From the NCBI RefSeq assembly GCF_002078875.1, contig NC_034415.1, forward strand, positions 16,465,331 through 16,529,330: DNA of 64,000 nt, in the 5' to 3' direction. A model generated the notes under the pieces. That model did no database searches and was not told where the DNA came from. It saw only the letters and a program-made list of their open reading frames with translations. The stretch comes from Numida meleagris. Its lineage: Eukaryota; Chordata; Aves; Galliformes; Numididae. The position numbers and the translations under genes are program-made. Shown here in pieces: positions 38,501 through 51,012 of this stretch (the stretch's first letter is position 1; each line of letters starts with the position of its first letter).

Positions 38501-39821
38501 TCCTTGGAAGTTCAAGAAAGCATAGATGTTGCACTGAAGGACATGGTTAGTGGCATGGTGGGGATGGGCTGATGGTTGGACTTGGTGATCTTAGTGGTCT
38601 TTTCCAACCTTAATGATGACATAGACATGAGCACCACTTATTCTCCAGAGATGAGCAGAGAACAAGTCTCTTCTAACAGGCGTAATTATGCTTGATGCTT
38701 AACTCCAACCCTTATAGAGCAACAGCTAGGCTAGATGACTGGAGAACAACACAAAGTATCAACCAAGTAAATATTTTACAGGTGTTATCACATTAGGGAC
38801 TAAGAATGTGCTCACCTTATAAACCCAGCTGAGATGAATTTGCTGGCGAGAGCCACAGGAACTGTATTCAGCTTGAAGTTCCACACTTCCTCTGGGACAT
38901 AAAAAACATGGAGTTCCACCAGCTAAACAAATCAAGAACAGATGGTCTTAACAGTAAATATATTATAATTCTCTTCTTATAAACTCTGTTTTGCTTAACT
39001 AGACTTTCAGATTTGGAGGCAGGAATGGTTTCTTTAATGCTGGTACACAGACCCAAGTGACGCTCTATCTGCAGTGATGACCCAATAGACTAGGAACAGA
39101 ACAGTCTGTGACTGCCAGCTGTCAGCACAGAAATAAGTCACATCAGAGCAAGTGGAAATGAGAGAAAAGAGAGCCTGTGCTCCTGCTATATGTCACTGTG
39201 ACAGCAATGGATACAGCCTAAGAAAAAGCGTATGTTATGAATACAAGAATACTTCAGCTAAAATCATACCTTTATTCATCTCATAAAAAGTGTAAAGCCA
39301 TAAAAGCTTGATCCAAACTCAAAGGAAAGCATTAGCAAGAAAAAAAAAACCTCTTTTTTTTTTTTTTCTGGTAGTTCTTAATAACACTAATGACCCTGGA
39401 GCACAGAAGGGCTCTTGGTAATGCCTGCAACAAGAGTAACTGTGCAATGCTCTGAGCAATGCTCACCCACAGCACCTTCAGACCTGTGGGCCTGGTGGGA
39501 CCTCCTGTCTGGGTCCTGGTACTTCCAGTGAACATCAAATGGTGCTAGCAAGGATGGGACACACTTCTGAAAATCATTTCCAATTTCTTCTCAAAGCATC
39601 ATGCAAACAAGCTATATTAAATATTTATTCAATTGTTGAGTTACTAAATACAAAGTTGGAAAGGCATGTTTTTCCTCTCAGGTCTCCTAGAGACAGTGTA
39701 GTCTCACTTATTTTAATATATACATACATTTATTCATATTTATGAAATCTAAAAAAGCTCTATGGAAAAGTCCAAAACCTCTCACCTGGGACGTCTGAGG
39801 TCTCGTTTGACCAAACGACAT
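23588..39821 (-). CDS. SPATA1: Spermatogenesis-associated protein 1 (complete coding region)
   Basis: Testis-biased protein with a C-terminal coiled coil; a mammalian homologue has been linked to IFT20 and sperm flagellum assembly. Exons, 5' to 3' on the minus strand: 39786-39821, 38816-38922, 34583-34700, 31947-32000, 31524-31851, 31171-31413, 29128-29269, 28916-28976, 27882-27996, 27045-27170, 25669-25838, 24480-24578, 23588-23692. They total 1,704 nt (567 aa plus stop), in frame throughout. Exon 1 encodes only [12 protein letters not shown] and splices to [20 protein letters not shown], matching the family N-terminus. Next come [36 protein letters not shown] and [16 protein letters not shown]. 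Residues about 106-400 are low-complexity, polar and poorly conserved. From about residue 405 to the end is the SPATA1 C-terminal domain: charged helices ([36 protein letters not shown]). Human SPATA1 is about 459 aa, so the middle is longer here. A 5' UTR exon probably lies nearer GNG5. Confidence 0.92.
30123..30360 (-). mobile_element. CR1 LINE 3' end
   Basis: Minus-strand CR1 3' end in the SPATA1 intron 29270-31170: the left edge starts with the reversed tail (AGAATCATAGAATTGC), followed by AAGTCCAACCACAACCT and the CCTCCCTGGGGAGCCTATTCC block. It is truncated at its 5' (right) side. Its strand is the same as the host gene. Confidence 0.9.
33830..34497 (+). mobile_element. CR1 LINE 3' tail, split by a mariner insertion
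   Basis: Left part 33830-33911 is the CR1 end (GGCATCCCTGCCCACGGCAG, CTGGAACTAGATGATC, TCCCTTCCAACCCAAACCAT). The last piece of its tail repeat (TATGATGCTATGAT) resumes at 34481 after the mariner. Joining TTC-TA to TGATGCTATGAT restores the standard CR1 terminal repeat, so the two parts were one element. It lies in the SPATA1 intron 32001-34582. Confidence 0.88.
33912..34480 (+). mobile_element. Internally deleted mariner (Galluhop/Mariner1_GG type)
   Basis: A 569-bp element has inverted ends sharing AAAAGTAATGCCTCCT (33925-33940) and AGGAGGCATTACTTTT (34452-34467), and is flanked by TA on both sides (33910-33911 and 34481-34482). Between the ends lies a decayed stretch of transposase 5' coding (reading [13 protein letters not shown] near 34174), with in-frame stops, followed by the mariner 3' end. 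A full mariner is about 1.3 kb, so more than half is missing, including the DDD catalytic region. It cannot encode a transposase and is antisense to SPATA1. The family name is from memory of chicken repeats. Confidence 0.88.
37018..37510 (-). mobile_element. CR1 LINE 3' region
   Basis: Minus-strand CR1 in the long SPATA1 intron 34701-38815. It reads from the left through CCTGGGTTGGAAAGGACCTC, TCTCTGGGCAGCCTGCTCAG, CAATCACTACAGGTCCTTGT and AAGCCCAGCTCCCTCAGC to about 37510. Roughly 490 bp is retained, longer than most copies here, but the terminal tail repeat is degraded. Confidence 0.92.
38385..38625 (+). mobile_element. CR1 LINE 3' end
   Basis: Plus-strand CR1 3' end within the same SPATA1 intron, about 190 bp before exon 38816-38922. 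Recognisable parts are AATGGCTCTAAGTTGTGCCA, AAAATTTCTTCTCTGAAAGA and GTGGGGATGGGCTGATGGTT, ending in TTCCAACCTTAATGAT. It is diverged, with small gaps. Confidence 0.88.
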
Positions 39822-40877
39822 ACTGCTTGCTGTGCCTGACCACAGTCGGTGCCAGGTGGGCTTCCTAATTTTCCTTCTGATTGAAACATTCTTTAAAAAT
39901 GAGTTTCATGACAATCTGTCACCAGAGAGGTTGCTTTATTTTCCTTTCTCACGTATGAGAAGCACTTATCTGTCTCTGTGCCGGAACATGGCCTCCACTC
40001 ACTGCACACACACTGCCCACACCTCCAACACAGCCCGTCACTCAGGTGACGGCACCTGCTGGGCTCGGCCACTCTGACACTGCCTGCAGCACTTCCTCCT
40101 GACATCTCCCTAGGTGGCACAATTGTTCTGTGCGCCCAAAGACACAAATAGGACTCCAACAGGGCCCAGACTGATGTCTGACAAAGGTCAACACTGCAAT
40201 CCAAAGCCCAGCCACCCGTATGCAGCACATTCCACGTTGTATTGTCCAAACACAACACGCCATGGAAACCTGGCTGTCATGGAAATGCCTGGTTCGGCCC
40301 TAACATCGCTATGAGAGCCCCCACAACGATGTGATCAGACCATCCCACCACTTCTCCGCAGCTCCTGCCGTGCAAGGACACAGCACAGCCCTCCCAGCAC
40401 TCCCTGCACACACACACTATGTGACACTTGGTACTGCTCCATGTCCCCGTCTCACCAGCCCAGGCGTGGCAGTCACCCCTGGATGCTTTCCACAGTGAAC
40501 ACTGATCTCCTTCTCATCTGTGAACAAGAGCCAAATACACCGGCAAACGCCAAGCTCTCTTGATAATGTCACCGCGCTCTGCCACCCTGGAGTTAATACT
40601 GTCTCCTCCGCCCTTCTCGCACACGCACTGCCGGCAGGCGACGGCCACGACCGAGACACAGCTCCACGGCTCGCTCGAGGGCCTCGGCTGCAAGGCCCGG
40701 CGCAGCACGGCCCGGCGCGCCGCTCCCCGACCCCCCGCTCCGCGGCTCTCGGCTGCTCCGCAGCGCCCCCCGCGGCGGTCCTGGCCCCGGCGACGGTTGC
40801 GCAGGCGCCCCCGGGCCGAGAGTTTGGGACGCGCCGGAAAGTTGGGTCTGGGTGTGCCGCCTGCTGTCGCTGCCACC

Positions 40878-41909
<1,032 letters not shown>

Positions 41910-43590
41910 TTACATGGACTACTTAGGTATCCTTTAGTGGTAAGTTCTTAAAGACTCAAACTTTCTTCTGTCATTAAGAATAGCCTGTTTTAAGTGAGAC
42001 TGTCTGTGTTTAAAGCATTCCGAAGAGACGTCTGACTTGTACAGCTGGTGTTGGTCTGGATTGCAGTTTTGGTCCTTTCCTCCCAGACTAGGAGGGTACC
42101 TCTATGCCAGAGGCATACAGTTGTAAGTTGAGTAGTAGTTGGGTGTTACAGGGCTTCAACTCGTTTCTGCTATTGCAGCTGAAGTAGTTGGGGGCCAGCA
42201 GTTACAGAACTGCTATCTGAATTGACCTGGCTGTAATGTAGTTCTGCTGCAATTTCCTTCTACGTTAAAAGTGTCATTTCCTTTTTCTCACAGAGGATTA
42301 CTTGCCTGAAGGGTTAGGTAGTGAATGCCAATTGTAGCAGATAAAGCAGATTTTAGTTCTTAGGACTTAAGCTTTTAAATTCTTAAGGAGCACGTCCCAA
42401 AGGCAGGTTAGTGATGCTTTCAAAGGAGAGCCCTGTCTGCTACAGAAAACACCTTCTAAGCCAAAGGAAAATTACATAGGCTAAGAATTGTATCAACACC
42501 CAAATTCCACTCAAATAGGCTACCACATGGATGGCAGTTTAAATAACTAGAAACTGTTGAGTTTGTACTTTCATTCTGGAACTTCCTCAGGTTAACACTA
42601 CTGCTATCACTATGAAGACAATCAATCTGGCATTACCTGAAAATTCTAGTGATTAGATCAAGGTCAGGGTTAGATCCACAGAAGTCTTACCAAGACTCTG
42701 AGTCACAGAGCTCTTCTAGTGTAGTTTTTTTGAAGTTGCTTTACTATGAATTTTATAAGCTATTCTTATTTAAAAGATATTTCTGAACTGAAATGTGTTC
42801 CTAGTATGGTTGCTTCAGCTTTAAGCAGTAATTCACAAAGGACTAAATCATCATCTGTAAGCATTATGGACCACTGTCTTATAAAAAACTATGGTTGAAT
42901 CAGCGCCACGTGGTGTAGATGTCAGGAAATGAACCAGTTGTTCTCACATATGCATGCAAAGGGCAGAACAGGGTTAATATTTTTCTTAATTAAGGCCTTT
43001 ACCTTCCTTTTCTGATTCTGGAATAGAGCATTTCTTTCTGCTGCTGACTACAGGCAAAAGGCATTAGAACAACAATTTTTCTTACACTACCTACATGGAA
43101 CAAGTTATTTCCCTCCCCCCCCTTCACCTCTTGCAAGCACCTCCTCAAAACAGTGAATTTCTTAGTTGTAATCCTGGTGTTTATGAGATGAACCAATAGA
43201 GTTCATGCTTGCACAGTCTGCACCAATTCTGTAGAGTGAAGAGGAAGTGTGATTTGTTAGTTACCCAGACTCCCTCTGCTTTTCAAAAGGTGAAGTAGAT
43301 GCTCAGTATGTCTGTAGTCATCAAGTGACCTGGAACAACTTACTTTGCCCTTCTGCTTAGATTTGACTTCCAGAAGATGCGACACTTTGGTTGTTTTGTA
43401 ACAGCTCTAATTACCTTCTTGTACCCCTGGGGGATAGCTTCATGGTTTTGAAAGCTTATTTTATAATTTAAGCTCTATTAAACAACTGTAGAAAAAAAAG
43501 GAACTTTTTCCTAAGTAGTTGTCTGTGCATATTCTTAGACATAGGATTGCTTGTTCTCTCTCTAACCACCTCATTTTGTTTGTTTTTCAG

Positions 43591-43845
43591 ATCTTTTAGC
43601 ATCTTTTCCTAGCTGCTGCTGTCTTTAGGGGCAGAGCGCCTGAAGGAGTGGCCTGGTTTGAAGTCTGTACAAAAGCTTAGCTTTAATGTGCCAAATCTAA
43701 CTAACTGTAAAATTGCTACTGTTGTCAAACCTCTTACCATCTACCTCTCCAAAAAAAACTGTATGCTAGTTACAATAATTCTGTTCATGAGGGAATCAGT
43801 TTTATATACCAAGCAAAAAATAAAAATGTTTTGACTTAGTTTGGT
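43591..43845 (+). other. GNG5: GNG5 3' UTR exon with poly(A) signal
   Basis: Exon 2 can leave at GTATCC (41927) after the stop codon; TGTTTTTCAG at 43581-43590 is a strong acceptor. The following sequence (GTTTGAAGTCTGTACAAAAG, CATCTACCTCTCC, TTTTATATACC) resembles what I remember of the human GNG5 3' UTR. AATAAA at 43819-43824 would end the transcript. The 41927-43590 intron is otherwise unremarkable. Confidence 0.55.
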
Positions 43846-44635
43846 GTTGAAGTTAATCTAAGTTGTTTCACTTTGAGATATGTTGACACTTCACCAGCTA
43901 CTGCATCATTCTTCAGCAGCTAAGGATAATCACAAGAGCTTATCTTTAAGTATTCTGTGGTGCTACAAGTGTGCCTTGGGCTGATACTCTTGAAGAATGA
44001 GGCTTCATCAGTGGTATGCTTTGAAGCATAGAACAGGAAAAAGTAGTTTTGGGCTCTTGTTTTATCATTCAACTACACAACTACAGATAGGCATTAAAAA
44101 AAACCCCACAGAATAATAAAACTTACTTTCTTTAAAGAGCAATGCGAGTCAGTGGTGTACTCAGAGCTCCTTATGTTAATACTAAAAAGCACTAGTTAGA
44201 TACACAATGTAAAGTAATTCAAAAGGAAATTGAGCTTTATAGCTGCCAATGAATGTGCAAACTTAAGCCAGATCAGTAAGTTCATTCCATAGGTAGTACC
44301 AACTCAATTATAGTTATCACAACTGAAAAAAGCATAAAGACTCTAGTGGAGAAAATCCTGTTCAGCGATCTCACCTGTTCAAGTGAGTTCTATGTATTTC
44401 TTGAAATCTGGCCTAATGATTTAACTGTTCTGAGTATTTATTTCTTCTAAATATATACTCATCTGTATACAGCTTTCTCAATGTTCTCTATGCAGGAGAC
44501 TTTTTTTTTTTTTTAAAAAAAAAACAAAACTAACAGAGGTTTTAAATATGTATCTCTTACCTGATTAAAATGCAGAATGACTCTGGTTAGCTGCTTACCA
44601 GGGGAAAAAAAAAAAAGCTGCGTATGTGAAAATAC

Positions 44636-44641
44636 TTTATT
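44636..44641 (-). terminator. RPF1: Poly(A) signal of RPF1
   Basis: AATAAA on the minus strand, about 360 bp past the RPF1 stop. GNG5 ends at about 43845, so the convergent genes are about 0.8 kb apart. Confidence 0.65.
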
Positions 44642-44999
44642 TTGAAAATATTTTTAACAAAACGTCTTCATTAATCCATAAGTTATTTACAGTACAGCAG
44701 CAGTCATAGCAAAGCTTCAGTGATAACTGAACGACAGCCTGCTCTGACATTACCGTAGATCTTCCTACTAAAGTGGTAAGAGTCACACTTTGTCATGTTG
44801 GATTTAGCTACAACCATGGAAGAAAAAAGAAATGCAGTCCTACTTGAACTGTTCCTGTAGAAAGTTTTAATGTTTACACTTTGTCTTTCTGCAGCCAGAT
44901 ACTGTCCAGTTGTAATTATTGCTAGTTGAGTTTGAGATGATCCATAGTTCAAAGGTATCGTCATATTTCTGGTCATGAGCAATTGTAAGTAGCTGTCCA

Positions 45000-47900
45000 T
45001 TACAAGTGAAATTTTCTTCTACTTGTGTCCATTTCTCGACGCTAAAATGTAAGAAAAGTTATTAACAGCAAATCCATACAATGGAATACAAAGATGACCA
45101 CTGAAGTTTACACTAGAGCAGTGAAATGCACCACAGAGCAATTGAGATATTGTAGTCAGCTTTTCAAGACTAACAAGGTAGAAAAGTTGGAGATCAGTTG
45201 CTTGGAACAGTATTTATAGACAGCAGGCACAGTGTAAAACAAACAATATATGCATCACGGACTACATCATAAATATTAGAATTTCCCTTCTGATACAGCT
45301 TGAATACCATGGAATTGCACTTGATAGGCAAAATGACTACAAAAGTCATTAATCATTACTCAGAGTAACATGTACTTCACCTGAAGGTGTGGTGAAGTCA
45401 GTGTTAATACTGAAGGGAAAGTAAGAATTAACATCTGAGGAAATAGCTTAATTGTTTTTACATTACAATTCTTACACTGACCTTCAAAAAAATGGTTTTA
45501 GTCAAGCTTACTAGGCTTCCAATAATAGCTTGTACCAAGAGCGCATTTATCAGTTTTGCTTTTATCTGTATATGTTCGAAACACTACATGCTATAAGTAA
45601 CTAGTCATGATATACTGACACTCATCATCCTTGCTTTGTAGCAGAATGCTTCTACATATTTGTAAAAAAAAAAAAAAAAAAAAAAACTCTCAGTGTTTCA
45701 CTTAAACATTTCTGTTTTGAGAACTACACTAACTACACTTACAGTGCTTTTCTAGGTTGAGAAGTGTGGTGACATTTCATGTCAGATGTATTCTCCCTTC
45801 CCAAGCAGAATTAGTACAGAATTAGTATTACTCAGACATACCTTATGAATCCATTCATATTCTCCAAATTTGGAATCAAAGGTTCCCTTCTGAAGAGACC
45901 TCAACTTTAATGTAAAACGTGGCCCAAGTTCTTGAATTCCCACTTTCTTTTCACTCTTGAAGATGTACCTTGAGGAGAAAAAAATTATTAGTTAAGTTAC
46001 ATGAACAGTATCTATCGTTCATGAGTTCTGGGACAAAAAGTTACCTGTGGAATCTGAAAAAGATGTAGTCTCGCTGGTTGTGAAACGTAGCTACTTGTCT
46101 TCCTATGAACTGAGGATCGTGTGGGAAGAGAGAAGCAAACATGCGACCAATAGAATGGCCTAGTCGTGTTGTAAAATTATTCAGGATTACTTCAGGTACA
46201 TGTTCTGTGGGTTGCTTCCCCTTTCTCTGGAGTGAAAGAATGCAAATATTAGATGGCATGCAAGATTATTTTAATGTATTAACAAAGATAAGTTTGAAAT
46301 AAAATAGGGTGTAGACAACCAGGGCCTGATAACATGCCTAATTGTTTTTTGAAACAGTTTATATGTAAATTTATAAGTAAGTAAAGCAGAATGTGATAAC
46401 ATAAGGATCTCTGGTTTAACAATACAAATTTAATGAAAAAGGACAAATAAAGTTTTGTATTTCCTCTGCTGCACTGATTTTCATTTCTGGCAGCATCCAC
46501 TACAGCAAAGAATCAGAAGGCTGAAAATGTGTCTGGACATAGCAATGACGAATACGTGGAACAGCCTTTAATAAAAACAGATGACGTTTAAAAATTACTT
46601 AATTCAAAAAAGGAAAAAAAAACATTTTCCTGCAAGTTATTTTGGGCTAAGTAAGCAATACTTACCGTAGAACAGGTGACAAGGCTATAAGATAAGAAAA
46701 AACTTAGGTTTTATTCAAGACTGGGAACTGCATTTACTGAAATCAGGTATACCACTTATTTTATATACCCTATTGCGTATGTACTATACACTGGGTATAT
46801 ATATCTTGTATTAGTGTTAGATGGTATGGCTATAAAAATACTTGGCAGGCAGTCAAATTCAGTGGGTAACTATGAAACTTGAATTCCACCGCTGATAGAA
46901 GTAGACTATTATGGTCTTTAGCCTCCTGCCAGCTTATGAAAAAGCATCTGTATGTGATCAGATGAACCTTACAGAAGCGCAACCAGCTTGGGCAGCTCAA
47001 GTAGACTGAAAATAGTTATTGATAAACCAGAGTACACTTTTTAAAAGTTTTTGTTGGAGTCTCACCTTTATTTCTTTTCGCAAACGGACACTGCTCATTC
47101 TAAAATGTGCAGTTGGACCATCAGGAAGGTGACTTAAAACAAGCCCATCTGTTCACAGAGTTAAGAAAAAAGTTTGTAAAATGTGACGTGTAATATATGG
47201 AGGAGCATGTTCTGTTAAATGCAGTATGGCATTAGAATATTATATCCATTAGCTATGCCTAATTTACAAGATTTAGTTTTATTTTCCAAAATACATCTAA
47301 GGTTTGTTTCAATAGCTAAGCTGTTATCTTTTATCACCTTCTCAGTACTTACCAGGTCAACGAAACTAAATGAAACTTTCTGTTCAAAAAGGGAAGCTAA
47401 GCTTACTAAAACAAAAATAAACAAACAAAAAAACCCCACCATCATTTCTTTAATAATTTCAAGCGCCATTAACCATCAGATACTTCAGCTGGCACAGTGA
47501 TTTTTAACTCTGTGATTATCCTGTAAACTGCACAGTGGAGAAAAAGTCCAGAATAAAGGAGATCTTAGACACACACTAAAGAAAAAATTTTTTCTCCATA
47601 CGCCTGGAGCCAATACTGCATTTATTTTAGTATATACACAAAGGATACTTGGTATTTTGCGATCTTCATTAATGACGATTAGATCTGTGAAATCCCTTGC
47701 AATACACTGTGGAATAATTCTTTTCAAAGCCAATCCTCTGCGATAGTAGACATGCGAGTTAGGTATAACAGTAGACAACTGTTCACAGAATCTCACAGTT
47801 CTCTGCAAAACAGATGAGTTAAGTTGCAATGCGGTAAATACAGTGACAAATTTAAATACCAGGTGGGACAGAGGACTGCTCATTCTGACTGCTCTTCTTG

Positions 47901-48289
47901 ATGCAAACAGAGACACTGGAAATAATAAACCGTCAACAGGCTACCAAATTGTTTCATTCAGTTGCTGGAAAACTAATTTATTTGCAATAACTGCAGCACA
48001 CTAGGGACAGCTTTTTTTGGAATGGATTATTCTCATAGTAAAGTGGGAAAATTACAAAAACATAATGCCTAGACTCGTTATTTTTTTAAGGACCTTGTTT
48101 TACAAGATATTGTTAGTACTTCAATAGAAATATTGCCTCATACACTATACTTACATCTGAGTTTCCAAAGAAGCTGTTAGAGGTATACTGTTTCTTATTT
48201 TTAAAATCACTTTTTTATGATTTTCACAAAGTGTCAGAAATCTTCTGAATTAGATCATGCACACCATCACATACAAGAACATATATATG

Positions 48290-48325
<36 letters not shown>

Positions 48326-50090
48326 GAAACAAACAGTGCTAAAGAAGCTAAAGGACTGTATACGCATAAAATTTCCCAACAGTCACTGAATTAAAAACTA
48401 CAGAAAAAAAAACCACAAGGAAATATTATTTTCAGTTTTGTAGTTTTTCTACGTAAGATTGTATGTGGTCATCATGGACTTGTATATCATATATACATAT
48501 GTATATATTGGAGATAAGAAATGTTACATCCCCAGTTAGTTAGATTAATCCCATCTTGAACAGAGCTAGAACCCAAAGGACACTATTCTTGACCGAAGAG
48601 AATCTCCTGCTCATCAAGTTTTCTTTGTCTCTACTGAGAGCATTCAAAGAAGTTGTGTTTTTTAAAGTCATTTCCATACTAAAAGTGTAATTTATCAATC
48701 ACGTGAAAACCTCAGTATTGTACAAGTGATTGCTCAGAACTCTCCAAGCATGGCATACGCACCCCACGAGGTCTGTCTGATGTTGTAATAAGAATCTTCG
48801 GAACTGTTTGTCTGTTGAAATATGGTGCAAACTCATCAGTTGCTATATCAAAAGCAACCTGGAAGAAAAGCAGTCTTGTTAATCTACCATGTATTAAATA
48901 ACTGAAGAATAGTTGTTCAATCTGACCTAATTTGATGAAATTAAATTTACAGGAAAAATCCCAGTTTACAAGCTCTGTCCTATAACTATTTATTGTAAGA
49001 CGCATGGTTTTTGCATTTTGAAGTCTAGAGTAAAAAAAATTGACAGGCTTTGCTATCAATAGCAGTAATGTAAATGGCAATTATTTAAGGTAGATAATGA
49101 AAAAGGACATTGTGACTTGATGAATACAGCACATGAAAAATAAATCATTAACGTCTCAACAGAAGAGTCAAGAATAGTGAATTTTATGTATACATTTTAG
49201 GGCTCTTCTTTGGAAAAAAATATTTTTAACAGTATACACAAAAACAGTTACCTCTTCATCATTGGGATCTACCGTTGTTTCATCATAAATTCTCTGATTC
49301 TCAATAGTCTTTGGAATGGCTTTTGGAGGTGCCTAAAATAAGCATAAGTTTATTAATGTAACACACGCACATCGTCGCAAAAACTACTACAAGACTGTGT
49401 TACCAAAAGCTCTACATGCAACAGCAACATGCTATCCCTGACACCTACAACTGAATGACAAACAGCAGGTAACAATTCTTGCCTGTTTACTCACACTGCC
49501 GTTGTAAAACCATAACACAGGAACTCACAACTTTCTTCAACCATCAGTATGCTTTTGCAGTACTTTAGGGAGAGAAGCCAAGAAGCGACAAGCAGGCAAC
49601 CGATGTGTGCAGGGTTTGGCCACGCTGAGTAACAGCAGCTCAGAAAGGCACTGTGGGTGCGAGCACACGCGCGGCGTTGCCCGCGCAACGATGTCTGCCG
49701 CCGGGCGCTCACAGGGCCCTGCTCGCACTGCCACCCCACGTCCCGCGCACGGCTCCGCGGAGGCCGTGCCCCACAGGCCCCTCACCTTGTCCCCGAGGGC
49801 TTCTCGCTCCTTCCTCCGCTTCTTCTTAAGAGCCAGCTTCTCCTAAAAGGAGAGAGACAGTCGTCAGCCAGGAGCCGCCCGCCCGCCCTCCCTCCGCTCA
49901 CGCCGCCGCGCCGGCCCGCGCCCACCTTCCTCTGCTGCTGCTTCCAGCGAAGGAACATAAAGTGCCTCCGCTGCTTGTTCTTGATCTCGGACACGCTGAA
50001 GGTCGGCGGGAAGAGGACGCGCTCTGGGGCCGCTGGCTCCGCATCCCGCCCCGCCGGGCCCGGGCCTGTCCCCGCGCCGCCACCCGCCAT
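45000..50090 (-). CDS. RPF1: Ribosome production factor 1 (complete)
   Basis: Nucleolar Brix-domain protein of the Imp4 superfamily needed for 60S (27S/ITS2) pre-rRNA maturation; its yeast homologue works with Mak16. Exons, 5' to 3' on the minus strand: 49926-50090, 49786-49842, 49252-49332, 48763-48858, 47649-47802, 47066-47148, 46045-46226, 45842-45968, 45000-45041; 987 nt, 328 aa (human about 349). The N-terminus is Gly/Pro/Ala-rich, then [20 protein letters not shown] and a basic stretch. The Brix domain starts near residue 120 with [13 protein letters not shown] and includes [67 protein letters not shown] and [20 protein letters not shown]. It ends in [10 protein letters not shown]. Compared with mammals, the N-terminal tail is shorter; the Brix core looks intact. 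Confidence 0.97.
45664..45686. repeat. Poly(A) tract, 23 bp
   Basis: Uninterrupted A23 in RPF1 intron 45042-45841. No target duplication or retrogene body was noticed. Confidence 0.9.
48293..48323. repeat. Poly(T) tract, 31 bp
   Basis: Uninterrupted T31 on the plus strand in RPF1 intron 47803-48762; on the RPF1 sense strand it is A31. No recognisable retrotransposed body adjoins it. Confidence 0.9.
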
Positions 50091-50250
50091 GTTGCGCTGC
50101 GCCCCGGGCGCTCTCGGCCCCGCCCCTCCGCCGGCGAGTGCGTTCTGCGCATGCGCCGCCGGAAGGAAGGCCTGCGAGAGCTTCCGGCGCGCATGCGCAA
50201 GGAGCGTGACGTCAAGTTCGGTGGGTTTGGCTCGAGGAGGCAGGGTTGGG
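50091..50250 (-). promoter_or_regulatory. RPF1: RPF1 promoter with paired NRF1-like sites, ETS sites and CRE
   Basis: CpG-rich and TATA-less, directly upstream of the RPF1 ATG. Motifs seen: palindromic NRF1 sites TGCGCATGCGC at 50146-50156 and 50189-50199; ETS-like CCGGAAG at 50159-50165 and CTTCCGG at 50181-50187; a perfect CRE, TGACGTCA, at 50207-50214. The ETS and NRF1 sites form an almost mirror-image block of about 54 bp. This layout is typical of housekeeping and ribosome-biogenesis promoters and may fire in both directions. Confidence 0.75.
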
Positions 50251-50254
50251 TTGC

Positions 50255-50640
50255 GAGGTCATAGCGTGGATTAAGTTGGAAGAGGTCGTAAAAGATCGCC
50301 TAGATACAACCACCTGCCTTGGGCAGAGCTGCTGCCCGGCACCTTATCCGGCCTGGCTCTGAGCACATCCAGAGATGGGGCGCCTACACCTTCTCTGGGC
50401 AGTTGTGCCATTGCCTCACCACCCTCTGAGTAAAGAATTTCTTCCTAATACCTAATCTAAATTTCCACTCTTTTAGTTTTTTGTTTTTTTTTTTTAAAAA
50501 CTGCTTATTACCTCCCTTTAAGTACTGGAAGATTGCAATGAGGTTGCCCCAGATCCTTGTTCTGGCTGAACAGGCCCAGCCCCCTTAGCCTTTCTCCATA
50601 GGAGAGGTGCTCAGCAAGAAAGCAACCTTGCAGTAAGATG
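50255..50640 (-). mobile_element. CR1 LINE 3' region
   Basis: Minus-strand CR1 immediately upstream of the RPF1 promoter. The left edge has the AAGTTGGAAGAGGTCGT block, then GGGGCGCCTACACCTTCTCT, CTCTGAGTAAAGAATTTCTT and GAACAGGCCCAGCCCCCTTA. A T-rich tract (50476-50495) has grown inside it. Confidence 0.88.
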
Positions 50641-50839
50641 GGAGGTGTTTGAGATAAATTATTGTCATGGTGTAACTCATAATCAGGCTTAACAAAATGA
50701 AAATGGAAAGTTTTCAACAAACACGACGCAGTGATGGGTTTACATAAATGATAACATGCATGCATTTCACGTACAGGCATTTGCTTGCAGAGCTGGAGTA
50801 GGTTAGTTTATCGGGAGCATCTACTTGAAACAATTTTTT

Positions 50840-51012
50840 TCGCTGAAGTATAGGATAGTTTGAGTTGGAAAGGATCTTAAAGATCCCATAGTCCAACCTT
50901 CTGTCAGGCACAGGGACACCTCCTGCTCAGAGCCCCATTCAGCTTGACTTCAAACGCCCACAGTGACAGGCCATCATCCACAGCTTTGCTGGGCAGCCTG
51001 TTCCTGGGCTTT
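50840..51012 (-). mobile_element. CR1 LINE 3' end fragment
   Basis: A second minus-strand CR1 about 200 bp from the first: GTTGGAAAGGATCTTAAAGA, CATAGTCCAACCTTCTGTCA, then CACAGCTTTGCTGGGCAGCC. It overlaps the same consensus part as its neighbour, so it is a separate insertion rather than a piece of the same copy. Confidence 0.88.

Noticed and set aside
49657..50274. Plus-strand open frame of 205 aa over the RPF1 5' end
   Set aside because: Antisense to RPF1 exons 1-2 and the promoter; composition-driven.
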